A stretch of 19,439 nucleotides of DNA from Paraktedonobacter sp035294465 (GTDB lineage: Bacteria; Chloroflexota; Ktedonobacteria; Ktedonobacterales; Ktedonobacteraceae). The translations under genes and the position numbers were made by a program. The DNA lies in contig DATGKW010000095.1 of assembly GCA_035294465.1 (NCBI GenBank), forward strand, positions 1 through 19,439, in the 5' to 3' direction. Shown here in pieces: positions 1 through 10,100 of the stretch. Numbering within the stretch: the stretch's first letter is position 1; each line of letters starts with the position of its first letter. The notes beneath the pieces are model-generated. The model saw only the letters and a list, made by a program, of their open reading frames with translations, did not search any database and was not told the origin of the DNA.

Positions 1-677
1 GCTTCATAGGTATAACCTCTGATCTGCGGGACACTGATCGCGACGCCACCCGCGAGCGCGAGATCGCATTCATAATTAAGCAGGCTTTGGCAAGCAAGAT
101 GCGCGGCAACTAGCGAGGTGGAGCAGAATGTCTGGATGGTAAAACTCGGTCCTTTCAGGTTCAGCTTATAGGAAACCGCTGTCGCCAGAGAGTCTTTATC
201 ATTGCTAATAGAAGCCTGAACCAGACCCACTTCCTGGACTATTTCTGGTCGAGGCATGAGGTTATAGAGCATATAAGTGCTGAGCGCCGAACCTCCAAAA
301 ACTCCGATCAGCCCTTCATAGGTTTCAGCAGTATAGGCCGCGCTTTCCAGAGCTTCCCAGGCACATTCCAGAAAGAGGCGATGCTGCGGGTCCATAGTCT
401 GAGCCTCACGCGGACTGTAGCCAAAGAAGGAAGCATCGAAGTTCTCCACATTCTCCAACACCGTCCCAGCCCGAACATAGTTTGGCTGCTTTAATTGCTC
501 CGGGTCCACGCCAGCGGCCAGCAGTTCTTCTTCGGAGAAGAAACGAATAGACTTTACCCCTCCTACGAGATGCTCCCAAAAACTTGCGATATCGGATGCA
601 CCGGGAAAGCGACCAGCCATGCCAATGATCGCAAGCGCGGTCTCATGCCGCTCTGATAGTGTTGTCAGTTTTTCCAT
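1..677 (-). CDS. Type I PKS, N-terminal ketosynthase domain (C-terminus off the left edge)
   Basis: This is the start of a further PKS module that would accept the chain from the upstream bimodular PKS and condense it with an extender unit. Only the first 225 codons are present. The KS begins almost at once (IIGMAGRFPG at residues 17-26), so the N-terminus has only about 12 residues before the domain and no long docking region. Visible KS motifs are DPQHRLFLE (96-104) and the active-site segment QTFCSTSLV (182-190) with Cys185. The two catalytic histidines lie beyond the edge. The ATG is preceded by a GAGGGAG ribosome site about 5 bases upstream. It starts 22 bp after the previous PKS stop, so the two are surely cotranscribed. 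The KS closely resembles the second KS of the neighbouring PKS, sharing TFCSTS, LNLxGPSF and FFGYSPREA. I infer either module duplication or descent from one KS clade. Confidence 0.93.
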   Translation of the reverse strand, partial: MEKLTTLSERHETALAIIGMAGRFPGASDIASFWEHLVGGVKSIRFFSEEELLAAGVDPEQLKQPNYVRAGTVLENVENFDASFFGYSPREAQTMDPQHRLFLECAWEALESAAYTAETYEGLIGVFGGSALSTYMLYNLMPRPEIVQEVGLVQASISNDKDSLATAVSYKLNLKGPSFTIQTFCSTSLVAAHLACQSLLNYECDLALAGGVAISVPQIRGYTYE

Positions 678-699
678 AAGGCTCCCTCTGTAATTGCTT

Positions 700-1728
700 C
701 TATCGGGTGTGTTCAGGCACACGCATACGCTGCCTCAGGTTCTCTCTGCGCTTCTCACCACGCCCATGACTGGCCGCGATTTCATTTGTATTGCTGCCCT
801 GCTCGATATGTTGCGCCATTGCTCCGACCGATGGAGCCTCGTAGAGCACATAGACTGGCAGCGAATCCAGGTGCAAGGCATGTCTTACGTGCTCCATGAG
901 GTCAATTCCCATCAGGGAGTTGCCTCCTAGCTCAAAGAAGTTGTCATTGACGCCAATCTGTTCAAGCCCCAGGAGCTCTTCCCAGATAGCTGCAACCTTG
1001 CGTTCCAGGTCATTTCTGGGTGGCAGATACGAGGTGCCCAGCACCGGCCGGGGATGAGCCACGCGTCCAGCTTGCCCTTGCTGCTCCTGTTTAGTTATGC
1101 TGGCGATTGTGAAGGAGTCGCTCAGGCTGGCGAGTTGCTGAAAATCCTGAGTGGAAACCACAACATGCACAAGGTTTCTATCCAGCAGACGCTCAAGTGT
1201 TTGCATGCCTTCCTCAAAGTGAATGCCGAAACGGTTGCGACTCTCTCGAAAGAAAGTCTGTGCCTGAGATCCGAAGCCGGACAGCCCCTCTTCCCAGGCA
1301 TTCCACTGCCACTCGCTCCAGTTGATCGAGAGCGTGAGACGTTGTTCATGCGCGTGGCAGTGAGCGTAGCTATCGAGGAAAGCATTGGCCGCGCAATAAT
1401 CGACCTGTCCTGGTCCACCGGTAATAGCTGTGATAGATGAGAAGAGGACCAGAAAATCCAGATGGATCTTTTCCAGGACGCGTTCCGGAACGAGAGTGCC
1501 CTGCACTTTGGGGGCCAGCACCTGCGCGCTCATTTCTGGCGTCTTGAACTGAAGCAGGCCGAAGCCAGGTAGCCCGGCGGCATGGAGCACGCCATGCAAA
1601 GCTCCAAAAGTCTCCAGAGTCCGCGCAATGGCGTTGCGCATTGCTTGCTCATCCGTCACATTTGCCGTGAGTACCAGGACCTCGCTGCCCTGCTCTTCCA
1701 GGGCGCGTACCTGCCGAATGCGCCTCAC
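700..1728 (-). CDS. PKS fragment C: C-terminal half of second ketoreductase plus terminal ACP
   Basis: This segment continues in the same frame from the AT-KR segment upstream and is separated from it only by one TAG codon at 1770-1768. The frame is open from 1767; the GTG at 1728 is simply the first possible start and has no convincing ribosome site. It carries the rest of the KR: HAAG after the central strands, the catalytic FSSI serine, and DYCAANAF with Tyr (codon 1398-1396) and Asn. The KR therefore looks catalytically competent if translated through. An ACP follows with DNFFELGGNSL; the phosphopantetheine serine is codon 918-916. After the ACP comes a charged tail of about 35 residues that could dock the next PKS. 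Alone, this half KR lacks the NADPH-binding Rossmann motif and could not reduce anything. I am confident of the domains; independent expression is doubtful. Confidence 0.8.
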   Translation of the reverse strand: MRRIRQVRALEEQGSEVLVLTANVTDEQAMRNAIARTLETFGALHGVLHAAGLPGFGLLQFKTPEMSAQVLAPKVQGTLVPERVLEKIHLDFLVLFSSITAITGGPGQVDYCAANAFLDSYAHCHAHEQRLTLSINWSEWQWNAWEEGLSGFGSQAQTFFRESRNRFGIHFEEGMQTLERLLDRNLVHVVVSTQDFQQLASLSDSFTIASITKQEQQGQAGRVAHPRPVLGTSYLPPRNDLERKVAAIWEELLGLEQIGVNDNFFELGGNSLMGIDLMEHVRHALHLDSLPVYVLYEAPSVGAMAQHIEQGSNTNEIAASHGRGEKRRENLRQRMRVPEHTR

Positions 1729-1767
1729 CTGCGGATCGCTCTCCTCGTGGCAGGCCAGAAAATGTTC

Positions 1768-4146
1768 CTATTCGTGGCGCGGCGGCAGGCCATTGCGACT
1801 AACCAGCGCAAGCTTTGCCTGGTAGGTAACAGCCAGGTGCTCAGCTAGAGCCAGGCCAATTCCGCCGAGACCGCCGGTGATGAGATAAACGCCGCCTCTG
1901 CGCAGGTGGCGCGGAGGTTTCCGGGAAGCCACCAGATGAAGTGGCTCAAACGCTGGAACCCAGCGCCGGGAACCACGGAGCGCTACTCTGTTCTCGTCAG
2001 ATGAGCTCAACAGTTCCGCGAGGATCTGCTCGACAAGCTCCTTCCCCTGTCTGCTGCCGGCTTCCGGCACACGCAGGTCGAGGTGGCGGCAGTGTATCTC
2101 TGTATACTCCTGCGAAATAACCTTACAAGGGCCGAGGATGGTAGCTTTCGCCGGGCAAAGTATTTGCTCTTCCAGGACATCCTGCACCTGGTTAGAGATG
2201 ACCGTCAGCTGGCATGCTTGCAGTCCTGCATATCCCAGGGCCTGTGCCAGCGCAACCAGGCTGGAAAAGCCCCGTTCCAACATCTCACTTGCCACCTGAA
2301 CATCGTTCCCGGACGGTATTTCGGGAGTGACCGTCCAGAGATGTACGAGAAAAATGGAGGCCGGTCTTTGCAAATCCAGCGTGCGCAAGAGGGCCGTGTA
2401 CTGTTCCTGTTTGCTCGGATGAAGCTGATACCTTTGCGGCCCTGTGCAAGCGAAGTTGATGCCTGGCGTGACGCTGATCACTTCCTGCCCGCAGCTCTTG
2501 AGCCGCTTCACTACTTGTTCTCCGATTCCACAATCATCAGAGAAGAAGATCCAGAGGCGCCTACACGTCGCCAGATCCTCCAGGTCAGGGGGGTCCAGCG
2601 CGGGAGCCTGCTTCCACGACGGCTGGTAGAACCAGTCAGTTATCTCGGCTTTACGCTCTAACGCACTGATGTTTTCAAGTACTGTGGCGCTGACAGCCGG
2701 CTCACTCCTCATGGTCTCCTGGCGCTGGTGAGAGGCCAGCCAGAAGCGCTGGCGCTCGAAAGGATAGGTAGGCAGAATGACGCGCCGTCGCTGCTCACCT
2801 TGCCAGAAGGCTTGCCAGGAGATTGGCGCTCCGACCAGCCAGAGTTTGCCAAGCGCCGTTAAGAGATATTCTTGCTCTCCCTGCGCCTCATATGGCAGAG
2901 GAAGCGTGGGCAGAATTCGCGCGAAGCGCTCCGGCGTGCAGGCGGGATGCTGGCGTGCAAAGGAGGTAAGTGACTGGCCGGGACCTATCTCGATCAGGAT
3001 GGCCTCTTGCTCGGCCAGCAAGCGCCGGACTCCATCCGCGAAACGCACGGTCTGACACATATGCTCGGCCCAGTAATCAGGTCGAGTTGCCTGTTCTGGG
3101 GTGATCCAATCCCCTGTCACGTTGGAAATGTAGGGAACGTGCGGCGGGCGCAGGTACATCTCCTCTGCCTTACTGGTGAGCGCGGCCTGCGCAGGAGCCA
3201 GCATAGAAGAATGGAACGCATGCGTAGTAGCCACGCGCCGGCAGGCAACTCCATCCTTGTCCATCTGACGTTCGATACGGGCGATCCCTTCAGAAGAGCC
3301 GGCCAGAACACAGGTATGGGGCGCATTGATTATGGCTAACTGGACCTCGTCATCCAGATAAGGCTGGCAGTCCTGTTCTGAAAGTTGTACCGCAAGCATA
3401 CCGCCGGCAGGTAATGCCTGGATCTGCTGCGCGCGGAAAGCGACCAGGTGTAGCGCCTCTTCGAGCGAAAGAACCCCAGCGAGACAGGCAGCGACGTACT
3501 CACCCAGGCTGTAGCCGAGCATACCGCTCGGCTGCAATCCCCAGCGCATCAGTAGCCTTGCGAGGGCGTATTCAATCACGAAGACGGCGGGCTGTGCCAG
3601 TTCTGTCTGGTGCAAGCGTGATGAGGCGGCTGTATCATTGGAGTCAGCTACCCGGTGTTCTGGGGAAGAGCTATTGCGCCCTAGTAGAGCGCGCAAGTCT
3701 CGGCTTCCGGCTTGCCGATGTCCATTGGCCTGACCCTTTTCTGGACGCGTCGGTTCCTTTGCAGGATAAAGAATTGAGCGTAGATCCAACCCCAGCAGCG
3801 GCTCAAGCAGGTCACAGCAGCGATCTACCTCTTCACGGAAGGATACTTCCTGCTCATAGATTTCGCGAGTCAACCCGGCGAACTGCTCTCCAACACCTGG
3901 GAAAAGGAAGAGTACAGGCCGATCTGAACGAGCTTGCGAAGCGCTGATTGCCCGCTTCTGGTCCAGCAGGTCTATGGCTTCATCGCGGTCCCGGCAGACC
4001 AGAAAGCGGCGCTGCTCAAAGGTTTTGCGCCCTACCTGTAAGGTAAAAGCGACGTCGGACAAAGGAATCTCAGGGTGCTTCTGCAGATGTGAGCGCAGAT
4101 TGCTGGTGGCTGCATCAAGCGCTGTTGGCGTGCGAGCCGAGAGCAA
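1768..4146 (-). CDS. PKS fragment B: second acyltransferase and N-terminal part of second ketoreductase
   Basis: The frame opens after a frameshift in the KS-AT linker and closes at an amber codon inside the KR. The nominal start at 4146 is a TTG inside the linker strand RPWQLLLLSAR, so this is a continuation rather than a gene start. Contents in order: the post-KS linker; an AT with FPGVGEQ, catalytic serine in GYSLGEYVAA (codon 3510-3508) and THAFHSSML; the structural half of a KR, beginning WFYQPSW; and the NADPH motif TGGLGGIG. HAFH is the usual signature of malonyl-CoA selectivity in AT domains. GYSLGE in place of the commoner GHSxGE, and VGEQ in place of QGSQ, are shared with the first AT of this locus. 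No dehydratase or enoylreductase motifs occur. The frame stops at LPPRHE followed by TAG, exactly where the first KR of the locus has a tryptophan (LPARDAW). Confidence 0.85.
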   Translation of the reverse strand: MLSARTPTALDAATSNLRSHLQKHPEIPLSDVAFTLQVGRKTFEQRRFLVCRDRDEAIDLLDQKRAISASQARSDRPVLFLFPGVGEQFAGLTREIYEQEVSFREEVDRCCDLLEPLLGLDLRSILYPAKEPTRPEKGQANGHRQAGSRDLRALLGRNSSSPEHRVADSNDTAASSRLHQTELAQPAVFVIEYALARLLMRWGLQPSGMLGYSLGEYVAACLAGVLSLEEALHLVAFRAQQIQALPAGGMLAVQLSEQDCQPYLDDEVQLAIINAPHTCVLAGSSEGIARIERQMDKDGVACRRVATTHAFHSSMLAPAQAALTSKAEEMYLRPPHVPYISNVTGDWITPEQATRPDYWAEHMCQTVRFADGVRRLLAEQEAILIEIGPGQSLTSFARQHPACTPERFARILPTLPLPYEAQGEQEYLLTALGKLWLVGAPISWQAFWQGEQRRRVILPTYPFERQRFWLASHQRQETMRSEPAVSATVLENISALERKAEITDWFYQPSWKQAPALDPPDLEDLATCRRLWIFFSDDCGIGEQVVKRLKSCGQEVISVTPGINFACTGPQRYQLHPSKQEQYTALLRTLDLQRPASIFLVHLWTVTPEIPSGNDVQVASEMLERGFSSLVALAQALGYAGLQACQLTVISNQVQDVLEEQILCPAKATILGPCKVISQEYTEIHCRHLDLRVPEAGSRQGKELVEQILAELLSSSDENRVALRGSRRWVPAFEPLHLVASRKPPRHLRRGGVYLITGGLGGIGLALAEHLAVTYQAKLALVSRNGLPPRHE

Positions 4147-7100
4147 CAGAAGTTGCCAGGGACGCGAAGGCCAGATGGAGTGGGCTCGGGAGCTTCTTCC
4201 AGAACGGCATGAGCATTGGTTCCCCCCATTCCCAGAGAATTGATGCCTGCGCGGCGTGGCTTTTCGCCACGAGGCCAGGAAGTCAGGCGCGTTATGACAT
4301 GGAAAGGGCTCTGTTCAAAGTCAATTTCGGGATTGGCTGTCTGGAAGTGTAAGCTGGGCGGAATTTGCTGATGATACAGCGCCAGAGCGACCTTGATCAG
4401 CCCGGCTACGCCAGCAGCGCGATCAAGATGACCGATATTTGTTTTAACCGAGCCAAGTCCGCAGAAGTCAGTCTGATCGGTCTGAAGACGGAAAGCGCGT
4501 GTCAGGGAAGCAACTTCAATCGGATCACCCAATTCGGTAGCGGTTCCGTGAGCTTCGATATAGGAAATGGAAGATGCATCCACTCCGGCGTGAACCAGGG
4601 CTGTATGAACTACCTCTGCCTGGCCGGAAACGCTTGGGGCGGTATAGCTGACTTTTGTTGAGCCATCGTTGTTAATGGCCGATCCTTTGATGACGGCGTA
4701 GATGAGATCCCCATCCTCAATAGCCTCGCTCAGCCGCTTGAGTACTACAGCTCCAGCACCATCGCCAAAGAGGCTGCCTCTGGCTTGAGCATCAAAGGTG
4801 CGACAGTGTCCGTCCGGTGATTCCATGCCGCCTTCGTGGTAGAGATAGCCGGCAATAGTGGGCACACGCACAGACACACCTCCAGCGAGGGCCAGATCGC
4901 TCTCGCCGTTCAGCAGGCTCTGGCAGGCCAGGTGGGTAGCGACGAGCGAAGTTGAGCAAAAAGTTTGCACCGCAAAGCTTGGCCCTCTGAGATTGAGGCG
5001 GTAAGAGACGCTGGTTGTCAGCGAATCCTTGTCGGCGCTGATCACTTTCTGATAATCATCAACGGTGTGCAGCAGTTCGGGTTGGGCGAGCAAGGCGTGC
5101 ATATAGGTACTGATATTCGCGCCGCCGAAGACGCCGATGAGCCCTTCGTATGTCTCAGGATCGTACCCGGCTCGTTCGAGTGCTTCCCAGCAGCACTCTA
5201 AGAAGAGGCGGTGCTGGGGATCAAGCAACTCGGCTTCACGCGGGCTATATCCAAAAAAAGCTGCGTCAAAATGTTCCACATCAGCTAGAATCGGGCGGGC
5301 TTTTACGTACTTAGGATTAGCGAGCAGTGCTGGATCAACGCCAGCTTCGAGCATTTGCTCTTCTGTGAAGAACGTAATCGATTCAACGCCGTCGCACAGA
5401 TTTTGCCAGAACTCCTCTACGCTGTTCGCGCCAGGAAAACGACCGGCCATGCCAATTATGGCAATAGCTTCCTGCTGCTGACTCTGGCGTACACGGATAC
5501 GACGCTGGACCAGTTGCTGCGCTGGAGTTGCTAATTGTTCAGCCGTTTGTGGCTGTAAGTACCTGGCCAGGGCGCTGACCGTTGGTGACTCAAAAAGGGC
5601 AACGGCTGGAATCTGCACACGAAACGTTTTTTTCAGACGTGCGATCACCTGGAGACCAATCAGCGAGTTTCCTCCCAGGTCGAAGAAATTATCATGCAAG
5701 CCGATTGTCTCCAAACCGAGTTCTTGTTTCCAGATCTCCATGATCTGGCGCTCGTAGTCGCTACTCCCAAGAACTGTCCGAGCTGTTGCCGGGAGCAGAG
5801 GGATCTCCGAACGGTGTTCTGGCTTTGTCTGAATGCTCCACTGATTCAGGCGTGTTTGTAAATCACCAGTGGAATTGACCAGGCAGGGAGAAGCCTTCTG
5901 TCCCAGGACCCGTTCTACCGCTTCCAGACCTTCTTCCGGCTCCATTGCATACTCTGCGAGAGTGTTTGCTCGTAGCCGGCTTTGGGCCTGCTCGCTCGCC
6001 AGGTGCCAGCCATCCCAGTTGACGCTGATCCAGGGCGAAGAAGTGCTTTGAGAATGTCTCTGGACAAAGGCATCGATAAAGGCATTGGCTGCTGAGTAGG
6101 CAGCGAAGCCAAGCCCGCCTAGAAGAGAGGCAATGGAGGAGAAGATCAGACAAAAGTCCAGTTCATACTCTTTAAGTGCCTGTTCCAGAGCGAACAGTCC
6201 CAGGACTTTGGGACGGAAGTGCGGCTCGCAATCGCCGGGCGCGATTCTCTGAATAGGACGAAACGCTGTTTCGGCCGTTGTGCCGGCGGCGTGAAAGACT
6301 CCATGCAAGGTACCAAAGCGTGCGCGCGTCTCTTGTAGAACACGCTGTATCTCTGCCGGTTCAGCTACATCAGCACTGCATACAAGCACTTCTGCTCCCA
6401 GCGCTTCCAGGCTCTGGATCTGTTGAATGCGAATGCTGATGCGGTTTTCCGGGTCATGCTCCGTCAGCCAGCCTGACCAGGCATCCCGTGCAGGAAGCGC
6501 CGTGCGCCCAACCAGTACCAGGCGTGCCTGGACTCGTGCAGCCAGGTGCCGCGCCAGCAGCAGGCCAATGCCGCCCAGCCCACCCGTAATCAAGTAAACG
6601 CCCCGGTGACGGAAAACCGCTGCCTCTTTGGGAATCGCAGCCAGCGGAAAAGGTGTATAAACTCGTTTCCAGCGCCGTCCATCTCGATAGGCTAGAGGCC
6701 CTGCCGTCATTGGCTGTTTACATTCGCTCAGCAAAGAGGCGAGGAGATGTTCTTCTTCATTGCTTCCTGGTTCCGGCGGCAGAATATCAATACCCCGACA
6801 GATAAGATCCTGGTATTCCTGGGAAATGACCATACATGTGCTAAACAGCGTGGCCTTCTCTGGTTCAATGCTCTCCTGGCTGTTGACCATCTGCGAGTGG
6901 TCAGCAACCACAAGCAGTTGGATGGGGTTCTCGGAGAACAAACTCCCAAATGTCTGAGCCAGGTAGAGCAAGCTGTAGAAGCCGCGTCGCTGGCGCTCCT
7001 GGAAGTGTTCAGGTCCTGTCGTGAGATCCGTGGGGCCGGTGACATTCCAGAGATGCGCAATTTTCGTAGGCACCTGCCCGCTTTTTTGCAAAGCTTGCAG

Positions 7101-10100
7101 CAGGGCCTGATAATCTTTCACTTCGCCGGGACGCAGAGTAAAGCGCCCACTCTCCAGCCTGGCAAACTGCGAGCCAATCTGGACACACACGGCTGCGTTG
7201 CCAGCGCTCTCCAGACGCTGTGCCAGGCGTTCGCCCAGACCAGTGTCGTCTAGAAGGAGTAGCCATGTCTCTGAAGGTCTCGGGATTCCTCTGCTATCTT
7301 GACTGGCTAGCGGAGCTTCTTCCCAGGACGGCTGATAGAACCACTCTTCTATGCGTGGCCGCTTGCGGCTGCTCTGCTGAGTCGGGGTGGACCGCGTATC
7401 AAACCAGTAATGGCGATGTTCAAAGGGATAAGCAGGTAGAGGGACAAACTGTCTTTGTTCGGCGTGCGAGAACGTAGGCCAATCAATATTGCAACCGTTC
7501 AGCCAGAGCTTGCCGACAGTGGAAAGCAATGTGGTGTATGCCGAGCATTGTTCAGAGGCTGACGGCAGGGTAGAGTATATCAGCTTCGCACGCTCCCGCG
7601 TACAGGCCGGATGCTGCTTGACAAAGGATGAGAGTGTCTGACCAGGACCAAGTTCCAGCACGAAGCACTCCTGGCTTGCCAGAAGTTGCTGAACGCCATC
7701 TGCGAAGCGCGCAGTCTGGCACATGTGCTCAGCCCAGTAGGCGGGGTCGAGCGCCTGCTTATGCGTAATCCATGTCCCGCTTACGTTCGAGACATAAGGA
7801 ATCTGAGGCGGATGCAAGCTCAAGCTGCACGCAAATTTGGTCAATCTCGTGGCCAGCGGTTCTAACATCCGTGAGTGAAAGGCATGCTGCGTCCTGATCC
7901 GGCGAGCAGCTATGCCCTGGCTTTGGAGCAGCATCTCAAGAGGGGCAATGGCCTCCTCCGGGCCGGCCAGGACGCAGGTATGAGGCGTGTTAATCGCTGC
8001 AAGCTGCACTTCCGCGCTCAAGTAAGGCTGCACTTCTTCCTCCGAGAGCGCAACGGCCAGCATCACGCCCGCCGGTATTTCCTGAATCATGAGGGCGCGC
8101 TGCGCGACCAGCGCCAGCGTATCCTCCAGCGAGAGCACTCCAGCCAGACAAGCCGCGACGTATTCCCCCAGGCTATACCCCAGCATAACCTGGGGGAGAA
8201 TCCCCCAGTGCATGAGAAGCCGCGCCAGAGCATATTCAGTGATAAAGGCCATCGGCTGAGCCAGAGAGGTTTGTTGTAACGTGTGCGATGGATCATTTTG
8301 TTTTTGCCCTGGAAGACGCAGCTTTGTCTCTGGTAAAACTGCGTCGAACGAGGATTGTCTGTCAGATGGAAAGAGATAGCTATGGAGGTCTCTGCCCAGC
8401 AGAGGTTGGAGGAAAAGGCAGCACTGGTCAACTACCTGGCGAAAGATTTCTTCATGCTCATAAAGCTCAGCTGCCATTCCTGGATACTGCTCGCCCAGGC
8501 CGGCAAAAAGGAAAGCGACCTGGCGCCGGGCTTCTCCATCTATACCAGTCATCAGGCGGCTTTCATCGTGCTCTTCAAGTATCTGGATCGCTTCTGCCAG
8601 ATTCTCGCAGACAAACGCGCGGCGATGAGCGAAAGCCTGGCGTCCCACCTGAGCAGTATAAGCCAGATCTGCCAGGACATTCTTCTCCGGCTTGCCAGCG
8701 CTATCCAAGCCTTTGAAATAGGCAGCCAGGCGTACTGTCGCCTGGTCGAGCACCTGTTCGGTTCGAGCTGAGAATACGAAGAGTTGCCGTGAACGTGCCG
8801 GGTCTGTGCTCGCCATCGTGGCTGCGGCTTCCTCCAGGATAACGTGCGCGTTCGTTCCCGACCACCCGAATGAACTCACCCCTGCTCTGCGCGGCTGGCT
8901 TGTCGCGGGCCAGAGCAGGGCGCAGGTTGGCACCCGAACGGGGATGTCCTTCCATGGAATATGCGGATTGGGAGTTTCCAGGTGCAGGTTCGGAGGAATT
9001 TCCTTATGCTGAAGTGCCAGAATAGTCTTAACCAGCCCTGCTATTCCCGCAGCTCCTGCCAGGTGCCCGATATTCGTCTTGACGGTTCCCAGGATCAGCG
9101 GGTGCTCATGAGAGTGCCCCTCGCCCAGCACGTTGGTCAGCGCGGCAACTTCAATCGGATCGCCCAGCGCTGTTCCTGAACCATGAGCTTCCACATAATC
9201 TATCTGGCCTGGTTTCAGACCAGCCTGTGTCAATGCCTGGCGAATGACTGCTTCCTGTGCCAGCCTGTTTGGTGCTGTGAGGCCATTGCTGCGTCCATCC
9301 TGATTGACCGCAGAGCCTCGGATAACGCAGAGGATAGGATTTCGCTCGATCAGGGCCTCCGAGAGGCGTTTCAGTACGACTACTCCGCAACCTTCACCCA
9401 GCACAAAGCCATCCGCGCGTGCATCAAACGTTTTGCACTGCCCATCGGCCGCGAGCATACTCATTTTACAAGCATTCACCAGAGTTTCTGGCTGGAGGAT
9501 TGTGTTAGAACCGCCTACCAGAGCCAGAGAGCATTCGCCACGTCGCAAACTCTGACAAGCCAGGTGCAGAGCAACCAGCGATGAAGAGCAGGCGGTATCG
9601 ATGGTCAAGGTCGGACCGTGAAAATCGAAAAAGTAGGCTAGACGTCCGGCTGCGGCACTTGGCGCGCTCCCTATGCCGTAATAAGGATCATCGGTGCAGG
9701 TTTCGCCGGAAAACTTTGTCTGGAGTTGGGAGTATTCAAAGTTATTCATCATCCCAATGAAGACTCCGGTCGAGCTTCCTGCCAGCGCTGCGGGCACCAG
9801 GCCGGCGTGCTCCAGCGCTTCCCAGCAGATCTCCATCAACAGGCGGTGTTGTGGGTCCATGCGTATCGCTTCACGTGGAGAAATGCCAAAAAATTGCGGG
9901 TCAAAAAGACTCACTCCGCGTAAAAAAGCTCCATGTCGTGTGTACATCTTGCCGGCAGCCATCGGGTCGGCATGATAATAGCGTTCGACCTCCCAGCGCT
10001 CGCTCGGAATTTCAGAAACGGCATCCCCACCATGACGGAGAAATTGCCAGAAAGCCTCCGGTGTGTTCGCATCCGGCGGAAAACGGCAGCCTATGCCGAT

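Noticed and set aside
2083..3947. Plus-strand open frames of 110-192 codons within the PKS
   Set aside because: They lie opposite continuous AT and KR domain sequence with catalytic motifs, show no family motif or ribosome site of their own, and are antisense shadows.
4150..4200. Programmed -1 frameshift joining the two PKS frames
   Set aside because: The direction fits (a -1 shift would join them), but I see no X XXY YYZ slippery heptamer and no obvious following hairpin. PKS genes are not known to use one. A missing base is simpler.
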